Shown here piece after piece: positions 24,465-33,886 of a DNA stretch of 64,000 nt. Within the stretch, counting starts at the first letter, position 1; every line of letters starts with the position of its first letter. The stretch covers positions 15,111,001 to 15,175,000 of the forward strand of contig NC_079888.1 of NCBI RefSeq assembly GCF_029227915.1, written 5' to 3'. The DNA is from Hydractinia symbiolongicarpus. Lineage: Eukaryota > Cnidaria > Hydrozoa > Anthoathecata > Hydractiniidae. The notes under the pieces are model-generated. The model was given only the letters and a program-made list of their open reading frames with translations. It did no database searches and was not told the DNA's origin. Both the position numbers and the translations under genes were made by a program.

Positions 24465-27090
24465 GACGTGGTAAGCTGTGTCCAAAGCAAACAGAACCTT
24501 GGGTGTCATCAAACAAACATTTGAATTCCAAACCAAAAGCAACTTTTGTGTATTATACAAATCTCTAATGACACCTCATGTTGAATCCAGCATACGACAC
24601 AATTCCTGCACAATGACATTGGCAACATAGAAAAGGTCCAGAGAAGATTTACTAGGATGATCACAGCTATTTGTCATCAACCATATGAAGAAACACCTAA
24701 ACAATGTAACAAGATCATGTTACTTTCGTCCACTTCATGCGAGCATAATCACACAACCAATGTTTTAACAAAATCATCACGTTATAAAGTAAAACGTAAT
24801 AATAAAATTAATGACTAGCATCACAATAGCTTTTAATCTCGTTTAAATAATTTAATTCAAAGGATGCTACAGTTTTATCATGCCGCAAGTCGTCAACAAC
24901 CTCAATAAGTCGTATTTAAATACAAGATTCTTCGTCATCGTCCACAACATGTTTATCAAAGTTATTGGTTAAATATTCATTTTTGTTATCAGATTGCGAT
25001 TTCCAGCTAATCATTCCGTTACTGGTGTCACTTGTAAGAGATATGTAAATGAAGTTTTGAAAGATGTTAGAAAGTTTGAACAGAAGTACGTAAAATTAAG
25101 GAAATGTCAGCTGGATTTGGATTTTCTTAACCACTGTAAAAATAACAACATCATACCAAGGTTTTTACAGTTTTAAGTTGCAAACACGAACCTTCGTGAT
25201 TTATCTGTGTATCGAAAATGTCAACGTTCCTTGCTTAAAGAGGAGATTAGTGAGAAGAAAAGTAAAATTCGTATTCTTACCAACGATTTCGTTATTTCAA
25301 AAGAAGCACTGTTCTCCCTATTGAACAAAATTGACCTTTTGCGATGCCACAACATTGTTTCTTTTTAAAAATTAACATCAAGAATTCAGCCGAAATACAA
25401 AAGAAGCAAAATAAAAAATTCATTAATAAAGGTCAGCAGAATTACAGCCACGATCCTAAAAAATCATCTCTATTCTATCTTCGTATGTGTTGTCTGGCAC
25501 TAAAAAGTCGTTACTTTGCAAAGGACTGAACTTCACAGTCCCACCTAGTCATTTGAAATGTTCCAGTTATCTTTCACCATGTGAGTTGCTGATGAGAGAC
25601 ATAAAGGCTGATAATTTGTCATCGGAAGAATTGAAATGTGCCAAAGCGAGGATTCAAGATGCTGCATTATCTTCATAGAGAGGTTACAACATGAATGTAA
25701 AACCAAAGAACCTTTCGAGTGATTAAATCAATGCTTTGAAGAATTTGAGAGCAAATAAAGATGTGTAATTCAGAAAGGATAAAAGTGCGTGCCACAAAGC
25801 AATCAAAAAACTCCTGTCTGACACCCCGAAATTTGAATACGACAAGATTCCACCGTGTAAAGACCTAAATTATATAATCAACATGGAAAATCGATTGAAA
25901 GAGTTACTTAAAAATGTAAAGAAGAAAGATTTTGTATCGGACGCGTTGCACAAAAAGCTTAGCCCAACCTGTATTAATCCAGGCATTATGTATGGTCTTG
26001 TCAAGGTACAAAAACCGTTGAAAGATAACTTTCCGTCATTTCGTCCGATATTGTCAGCCATTGGAGCGTCAATATATAAAATTGCAAAGTTTCCTTCCAT
26101 TACTTTTTGGATTAACTATCAATGACTATACTGCTAAAGACTCGTTCTCCTCTGCTGCAGATGTTACAAAACAGGATTGTAAAGGTTACATGGCTAGCTT
26201 TGATGTTTTCTTTATTTACGATCATTACATTAACAGAGACGATCGATAATACCATGAAAGATATATCAACAACACCTGATGCTAAAATCCATATTATCGA
26301 GAAAGAAGAGTTTAAGGAGCTGCAAACGTTGGTGGTGACCGAGTCCATCTTTTTATTTAATGGAAAATACTACAAGCAAGTTGACGGTGTTGCAATAAGA
26401 TCGCCATTGGTACCAAACCCTAGCAAATGCGTTCACGTGTCACTATGAAAGATAATATGCAACCTTTTTTTGAATATTTGAATACCTGCCATGAGTCTAA
26501 TAATTTAAAAGTCACGCTGAAGGAGAGTCTGCTCATTGATCGAGACCGACCATTCCTTAATAGGTCGGTATGCCTCTTGAGCTATTTTGATACGAGTCAT
26601 TAATTTTATTATTACTTTTTATTTTATAACGCAATGATTTGGTTGAAATCTTGATTGTGTGATCATGCTCGCATGAAGAGGGCGAAAGCTGACATGAACT
26701 TTTTACAAAAGTTGTCGGGTTTTTTTTCACGCAGACACATTTGAACTTATGCTGAAACATTGGTTTAAACAATGTAATTTGATGTCTCTGGAAATAAGGA
26801 GATTAAGAGCTGACCTCATGGAAGCGTTTAAAATAATAAAGGATGAAATATTTAAAGCCGAATGATAAAGATTTTTGAACAGAGTAAGAACTTACTGACA
26901 AGAGGACACTCAGAAGATATTGAAGCCTCATAGCAGCTTGGATTAAAAAATCATTTGTTTCTCGGGTTTTAATGAATGGAACATTCTACCAGAGAAAGCA
27001 GTGTCTGCCACTTCAATAAACATTTTTAACAAGTTTATTTAAACGCATTTCGAGACTGTTAGGGGCTCTACACAAGTCAAAGAAGCCTGC
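24465..27090 (+). pseudogene. CR1-like LINE reverse transcriptase tail, interrupted and decayed
   Basis: Two separated pieces belong together. Piece 1 (24465-24709) translates in shifting frames to SKANRTLGVIKQTFEF, LYKSLMTPHVES and NDIGNIEKVQRRFTRMI, the RT thumb region of CR1/L2-type LINEs. Piece 2 (26766-27090) continues with LMSLEIRRLRADLMEAFKII, LLTRGHSED and WNILPEKAVSATSINIF, the usual C-terminal end of the same protein. Frameshifts and stops show it is dead. The break coincides with the insertion of the Penelope-like element at 24710-26765. Confidence 0.7.
24710..26765 (+). mobile_element. Penelope-like retroelement (decayed), inserted in the LINE
   Basis: Flanked by a perfect 12-base duplication TAAACAATGTAA (24698-24709 and 26766-26777). 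Near its ends are inverted ~35-base repeats (CACTTCATGCGAGCATAATCACACA at about 24731-24755 against its inverse at about 26657-26683). Broken reading frames give, in order, a basic N-terminal region (24994-25170, 25400-25680), the RT block YGLVKVQKPLKD ... FRPILSAIGASIYKIAKF (25985-26095), MASFDV (around 26189), GKYYKQVDGVAIRSPL (26361-26410), and a distal LKESLLIDRDRPFLN motif (26515-26560) like the C-terminal end of GIY-YIG endonuclease modules. These motifs are characteristic of Penelope-like elements. The YVDD part and most of the endonuclease are deleted. Confidence 0.72.
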
Positions 27091-27713
27091 CTGTTCCTGT
27101 TCTGAAATCACCGATGTTGGTCTGCTAAAGAATAACACATGCTTTCCGATGTGTTTTTAAACGACTTTATGTATGTGTGAAAATACTCATTTTGTTAAAT
27201 ATATTTTTCAAATCGACGAGACAATGTAAAATTTGCGATAATTACTGTTTTAGTGCAATAATCTCCCCAAACAAACCCTTCCTTAACACCCTGTGTCATG
27301 TCTTCCAGGCTTCTACCTACGATAACTTCCGTTTCAGATATTTCTTCCCGCTCTCTTTTCTGAACCATCCCCACGACAAGGAGGAGACATCACATGAAAA
27401 CATACACTTTATTGTTAAAAAAATTATAATTAGGTAAATGTTGCTGTTGTTAGTTGGTAATTAAAAAGTTTGGAATTATCGAGTGGTCTCTTTTTTTCCA
27501 AAACCACCTGTTAGAAAGTGATCCACTTTACCTTATAATCCTCTTACAAAAGACGCAAAGTTAAACGAGTTCACAAGAATAATAATTTATCTTCTTTGTT
27601 AGCTAGCTTTTTATTCAAATTACTTAAAACTCTGTATGCCAAATGTGTCATATTTCGGTAACCAATTTTTTTCTTTTTCATAGACTCGCATTTGTATATT
27701 AATATCTATATTA
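27091..27713. other. Intergenic, nothing supported
   Basis: The 86-codon frame at 27177-27437 has no recognisable domain or splice borders. No repeat stands out. Confidence 0.35.
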
Positions 27714-27830
27714 CTAGTCGATAAAGCCCTTGGAAAAATCCACTTAGGCAAAAAAACAATGGAAAAATAGGTTGTTTCAGATGTTTTGTCGACGTCAGCA
27801 ATTGATATACAATCAAAAAAGTAAACTTTT
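27714..27830 (-). mobile_element. Left-end fragment of the long Helitron-like family
   Basis: CTAGTCGATAAAGCCC, then GGAAAAATCCACTTAGGC and GGAAAAATAGGTTGTTTCAG: the same terminal ~115 bases as at 59160, 59869 and 62395. No matching right end follows, so this is a truncated copy. Confidence 0.55.
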
Positions 27831-28090
27831 AATCAATTTTGTTGTTCAATTTCTAATCAAAATTTCAGTTTGTTTGAAACGAACTGAAATTTTTTGTGTT
27901 CAAGCAATGGGCCGTTACATGTAGTAGAAATTGCCATTAGCTAGCTATAGTACAGGTTTTTTTTATATAAGCAAATGTATTTTTGGGTTCAGCCTTGGGT
28001 TGCTAAGGCCTTTGCAATTTCCTCCTCAAAGTTTCTTAATGGTTTTTTCATCTGTACAAATTTCAGCCTTAGTTAATTACGAGTTGCTTT

Positions 28091-28201
28091 TTCATCACTA
28101 ACACACTGCCTGCCAGTTAGCGGGATCCAATCCGCGGTCCCCAGAACTGGGAGCCGCAGACAAACCCACTACACTACGTGCGGCAATATGTTAGTGATGA
28201 A
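28091..28201 (-). repeat. tRNA-like short element with terminal inverted repeats, copy 1
   Basis: 111 bases bounded by TTCATCACTAACA and its inverse TGTTAGTGATGAA. On the minus strand it contains a perfect Pol III A-box consensus (TAGTGTAGTGGG), a CCCAGTTCTGGG hairpin where an anticodon arm would lie, and a B-box-like GATTGGATCC. It looks like a tRNA-derived sequence enclosed by short inverted repeats. No functional tRNA can be claimed. Confidence 0.6.
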
Positions 28202-28360
28202 CTCAAATAGTTTATCCGGATGGTGTGTATACATAGGTGAATATTTATCATAGCACATCCGTATTTCATTCTCAACAGAGAATGCTTCACCCCGATCAGT
28301 CCTTTGATCATGACGGGATAGTATAATGCTTGTAATTCATATTGTAGAAGAACTACTTTG

Positions 28361-28471
28361 TTCATCACTAACACACTGCCCGGCAGTGAGCGGGATTCGA
28401 TCCGCGGTCCCCAGAACTGGGAGCCGCAGACGAACCCACTACACTACGTGCGGCAATATGTTAGTGATGAA
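28361..28471 (-). repeat. tRNA-like short element with terminal inverted repeats, copy 2
   Basis: Second copy exactly 270 bases downstream with the same ends. Here the B box is canonical (GATCGAATC on the minus strand), and the A box TAGTGTAGTGGG is unchanged. The following ~80 bases (TTTATCCGGATGGTGTGTAT and onward) are also duplicated, so the duplication unit is larger than the element. Confidence 0.62.
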
Positions 28472-28746
28472 CTCAGATTGTTTATCCGGATGGTGTGTAT
28501 ACATAGGTGAATATTTACCATAGCACATCCGTATTTCATTCTCAATCAGACCTTGGATCATGATGATTTGATCATAACATTTTTCTTATTTGAACTTTGT
28601 TCTCCTCCGCCATATTTATTATTGCTTTTTTATTTTTTTTAAAGAAATTAGAAAACAAAAGCAATCTATTTGGTTATTTCGGCCGATTTTAACTTAGGGT
28701 TACCAAACTCTCCCCTTCTTCATGTGTTGTTTATAAATATTATAAA

Positions 28747-28895
28747 CTAGTCGTTAGCCCGTGGAAAAATCCCCGGACTCGCCCGTCCTTTTTATACCGC
28801 ATTGCGTGCTTCTCTGTACTTGCGCAGCAAAGTTACCATTTCGCGTGACAGACAGACAGACGGACAGACGTATGCGGGTATTATCTCTTATAATA
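28747..28895 (-). mobile_element. Short Helitron-like element
   Basis: CTAGTCGTTAGCCCGTGG at the left, GGAAAAATCCCCGG hairpin region, then CGCCCGTCC, ACCGCATTGCGTGC, ACTTGCGCAGCAAAG, and GACAGACAGACGGACAGACG near the right end. A right-end fragment of the long family in the other orientation (TCTCTTATAATAATACG ... CTGTGACAGGC) abuts it at about 28886-28960. Confidence 0.6.
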
Positions 28896-28960
28896 ATACG
28901 AACAGTGTGTCTTTCTGTGACAGGCTCAGTGGTTTTGCTCATTTTCCTTTGACATCGCCG

Positions 28961-31900
28961 AAAAAGTTATGTCGCAAATGTTACATTTTCTGACGTTATG
29001 ACGCAACGTCACAAACACCACTTTAACGTCGTAATCTTACATATTAATTCCCTTGCGTGAGTAAAACTGTGAGTCCACGACACGGAAATCACGGGTCACT
29101 TTTTTATGACGTGGCTGTACGCTAAAATCTAACTAAAAAAATAAGTAAGCCGCCAAATAAGAAATTAAGGGGTCCATTTGTCATTTATGCTACAGCGCCG
29201 TTCTTGGTCGTTACAGTTAAAATAATTTAATTTTACCCCCGGTTTACCATGTGCGCATGGAAATAAGTTGTTTATCAACCGAAAAGAGAAAACCGAAGCG
29301 AAGAAGGTTCTGCAATATAACAAACATGTTACCTCTTAAAGTGTGTTTTTCGAGTTTCTGTGTAATTTTTAATTCTTTTAATATCCTGTACATGTCGTGT
29401 TTAAGCTTTTTTTATTTATGTCTGGATAAGTATCTTCGTTACTCTTTGCTGTCAAGTTTAAGTTTGTCGCGTGGTCGCAGTTACACAATGAATGTAATAA
29501 ATCTATTTTTTTTTCAAAACAGAAATATAAGAATTCAAACAAAAGTCTCCTGGTTAAAAGTGCCATTATTAAGCCTGTCATTATTATCGTTCCCTTCCTA
29601 ACACGATCTCGTGCGAGAGAATTCTTTATAAAAAAGTCTTTTTCAATCTTGGTTTTGTCAACACCTTGGTCCTAGATTCTCCTCGATACCATTCCGCCCT
29701 GTTTCAAGAAACCAATCAGAATATCAGAATGCTTCCAACGTGCTGATATTTTTGTGCGGCGTCATAAGTCAGGGGATTCTTGAATTCAGATAACGCAAAC
29801 TATGTAAATAAAAAGGTAGGGTTTGGGAACTAGAGTTGTTTACAAAAATATTCCGCCCAGTTTAGCCATTATGAATTTTTTTTTCGTGTTAAAAGTATAA
29901 GAAAATTATAGGCTCTACGAGTGAAGAATATACGAATTTCAACTTTGTAACCCTTGAAATACAGCAGCTTCCTAACTCTCCCCTCAGCAACTACCTAATT
30001 AATCAACTTTACGACTCGAATAATGTAGTACCACATTGTTGTTGACTTACCAGCTACTATCATGCTTTCAGTTCGAGTATCTTTCAAAAATTGAAAGCGT
30101 TAAGTAGCTTTCAGTTGGCACGTTAGAAATAGACATGTGTTTATTTTAAACGGTGAGAAATTTACATGACTTGAATGAAGGCGCTTCATATACCACATGT
30201 TTTCCCGGTAAGTTATCAAATTACTTTTTAAGCTGTCAAATTCATCAGCGAAGAATACGGAGGTAGTTTTCAGTGTGACAAATTAGGTATAACTTCTCAT
30301 TGTCACTGTTATTGACTATTAAAAGTGCTTCTTTCTCCAGCCCTCAATAAACCAAATTTATTTTGATTAATTAATGTTCGTAGAAAGGCTGATACTTTTT
30401 ATACAGCAGTTTGGGCAAATACTTAAGCGGTCATAAATTCGTTTCATCCCTGCGACGTCTGCGGTGGCAAAGTTTGTGGATAACATGCGTTGAAATTATG
30501 TCTTCTATACAATCTCATAACAAAGATTGTTATGTCTTTTGCAAAACCTGGCACATATGCTTGCTGTGAAATGACAAAGAAACAGGGAAATAATAAATCC
30601 GCATTTTAATCGCACGTATAATTATGGTAAAAAGTCCAAGAATTTCATTACCTCTCTCTGGACTCTTCCACAGGCTAACGACTTGTATTTTTGTTTTCCA
30701 ATCCACCCCCTGAAAATTAAACTATCCTTGATTGTCCCCTATAAATACAAGACTTTATTTTAAATTGTTATCTTTTAATTATGTCATGGTTTTTTAACGT
30801 GTTAAAGGATATTCAAAAATGTCTTAAAATTCTCAAAGACAACCAAAAAGCTTAACAAATCTCATGCAATGCCATAAAACCTTTTTTTACTAAATACGAG
30901 AAACGGATTAGCTTATTTTCAAAAAAGCACAAAGTGGGAGAGTACATTAACGTAAATATTTTCAGCTTTTAAGGTATAGTTTTATTGAATTTGATGCATC
31001 GGGCATGGATTTTCCAGGGGCTTATGACTAATTCTAACAAACTGTCTGCGACATATGCACAGTAGAGGGTTTTTGCAAAGAGCTTTCACCACCTATTTTT
31101 AACATAACTGCATTAAATCGCCCGAAAAAGACATTATCTTGAAGAAAGCACAAAAAGCATTCCAAAACATCATAATAACCCACAACAACAAACGAATCAC
31201 TCTATCGTTTTTCTTTTCTATTATCATATTAAAGGCTTTAAGAAGTCATTACCAAATTATGTATATTTACTAATATGACGCACCTCTATCGTTTAACCGA
31301 AAGTTTATCTTATAATTACGCTTATTTGGACTAACTTTGAGACGTTAAACAATATAGAATAATAACTTGCGTATTTTCTGCAAAGCCTCCTGTAGCGGTT
31401 TACCGGACAACTGGGACCCAGGATCCTAAAAACGACCCAGGATCAAGTACTCTGTAGACAGACCCAGCACTCTAAAAGGGTATCAAGACTTAGGGTCGCA
31501 CAGGGGAGATTATATTGAATACACACATTGTAGCTAACTTAATGTTTGAAGTAAGCTACAACAAAGTTTATTTTAACAAACCGTCGCCTTGGCTACTTTT
31601 AACTTCAGAATAGAGATATCCACTAATTTTATGTAAAAACCTACGCTCACTGACATAAACAAAATATTTTTATATATTCAGTTTGATTCTTCCTATCCTG
31701 TGTTCTCAGTTCTCTTATAGGTTCCTGGATCATAATTCCTCTTTCAGAATCCCGGTTTCTGTTTCGTAGTTCCTAGACCCTGGGTTCTCCCTTGGGTTTT
31801 TGGGTTCTGGGTCCTTCTTTAGTATTCTAATCCCGATTTCCTAGTATTTCCTCTGTGGCATTTGTTGTGGTTTTGTGGTGTTACTAAAACAACAAGTTTT

Positions 31901-32140
31901 TGCAAAAGAAAAAAAACGATATTGACAGGCGTAATTTATAAATTTAGTTTACAGGACTCTTCTCAAAAATGTTGAATCTTAAATGAAAATTTATACGTTT
32001 GGATGAATCTGTAATTCATTCAAGAGCATATTTTTTAAAATCGATGTGAAATGACTAACGGTAATACCTTTGTTAGAAATATTCATCGCTTATCAACCAA
32101 GGAGTTCCAAAGGTTCTTTAAGTGCATAAATTTAGCTAAA
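28961..32140. other. Intergenic stretch with a degenerate decanucleotide-rich segment
   Basis: No supported gene in 3.2 kb; the 116-codon frame at 29251-29601 has no known motif. From about 31390 to 31500 the text is rich in GACCCAGGATC / GGGACCCAGG. From about 31690 to 31830 it is rich in the complement-like words GGTTCCTGG, CCTGGGTTC, TTCTGGGTCC. This suggests a decayed inverted pair of ~10-bp tandem repeats. Confidence 0.4.
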
Positions 32141-32299
32141 CTAGTCTGTGACGCGTGGAAAAATTCCCGTTTTTTATACCACATTGCGTACGCCTCGCTA
32201 CTTGTAGTACCATTTTTCCTTTATATATCGCATTTCGTGTTTCCGTAACAAAAAAACAAACAAACACAAGAACAGACAGACGACGGCTATTATTATAGA
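32141..32299 (-). mobile_element. Short Helitron-like element
   Basis: Starts CTAGTCTGTGACGCGTGG and ends GACAGACGACGGCTATTATTATAGA on +. Inside are ACCACATTGCGTACGCCTCG and TATATCGCATTTCGTG. The right end matches the TCTCTTTAATAATAGCCGTCGTC variant (reverse complement). Confidence 0.55.
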
Positions 32300-33886
32300 G
32301 GTGCAATTCTTGTCCAAATCAGCATTGTAGAGTTTCTTGCAACATGCAACAAAATACTTCCGATAATACTTATATTATTACTACATGTGAAATGAAATTA
32401 AAGCTGACACGTTAAAAATGAAATGACAAGTAAACAAATAGACAATAAAACAAATATATTTTCCAACATTAACACAAAAATAAATTTATTTGCTATTCTA
32501 CTTTCACTTTCGCAAAAAAATATATATCTGTTATGAACTGCATTAAGGAGCTTGCATAAAATTAACAGCGGAGTAGCCAAAGTTTTAATTGATCTGTGTG
32601 AAGGACACATATTTTTTTGTAAACAAAATACTGCGTAACGTAAACACGACCCCGACTTCAATGTTTTGTTGGTAAATTGCTTGAGACAGCTTTGTTTCTG
32701 GCTCTTTTAATCTAAAACTCAATTCGAGAAAAACTTTAGCACCTTATTTCTTTTAAAACCTTGAGTTCCCTTTTTTTAAATGCTGTATATTAGTAACACT
32801 TAGTAACACTTTTTCTTCCATTGTGTTGGTTTTTTTTTCGTCGCCTGGAGCTCTTAACAAGCTTAAAATGTCAGAAGAGAACAACGTAATGTGACGAGTC
32901 CATAAGCAAAGGGGTTTATGAGAACTTAAGAATTATGAGATTTTTTTCTAAAATTAACAATTATTTTTACTTATTGGATTAGTTTGTCTTCTAAAGCAGC
33001 CAGAGACATAAACTTTTTTTTTGCGATAATAAGTAGTTATTACTTCACATATAAAACCACATACTGTTTATTTATTTCTCCAATCATTTTTTATGTTCGC
33101 TAAAGTCTTACTCCAAGTTCATTAGAGTGAGACTCTTACTAAAGATGTCTTTTGTCCCTTTCTTGTGTGGTGTCTCACTTGTGAGTTTCTACTTAACATA
33201 ACATTCATGATCGATTATCAGCACATGCACCAGAAGTGCGTTTCATTTGACTTTCCTGAAGGGTTAAAAAGATGATAACATCCAGACATTCATTCCACAT
33301 GTCGATCTATCTTTATCATTTGAGAACATCTCCTTCTTATTAGAAGCGTATGTACGTTTGACGTACAAGGTATGAAAACTAGCAAAACTGTTATCTCACG
33401 TCTTTCGATTGCATTATAAAAAGATTCTAATACCGACAATTATGCGCAAATTGGCATTAGATGACTTAATATAGAAAAATCAGCTCACATTGTAATCACA
33501 ATTGTGTATGTTTTTTTAAAAAAAGACATCGCGTGGGAGTACTGATGCTTCAAGCTTCTATTATACACTCCTTCACTGTTTGATCATTTTTTTGTTGTTA
33601 AAACCTTGGCATCTTTTCAGTTGTGATTTACGTTAAACGTGTCAGCTTTATAAACATTAGAATTTTAAAGTATTAAAAGAATTCAATAGTATATTGACAC
33701 AAATTCCAATCTGAAAGAAACTTAATATTTTGTTTTGTATGAAAAAATATTTGTGTCAGGATTTATTTATTTGTGGCAGGAACAAGTATATAATAACTAA
33801 ATACTTTCGGGGAAATTACAGAAAAGTTTTAAGCATAGCAAGCCAGCACATCAACATAACGAAAACACTGCAGCAAAGCAGACATA
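32300..33886. other. Intergenic region upstream of the PH-gene cluster
   Basis: No exon or repeat recognised. The stretch just before 33887 presumably holds the promoter and 5' UTR of the first PH gene, but I cannot point to a core promoter element. Confidence 0.35.

Noticed and set aside
28754-28993. Short frames containing repeated Thr/Asp/Arg/Gln
   Set aside because: They are translations of the GACAGACAGACG run of the Helitron-like repeat, not genes.
29251-29601. 116-codon open frame
   Set aside because: Ser/Leu/Phe-rich, no domain, no splice context; typical chance frame in AT-rich DNA.
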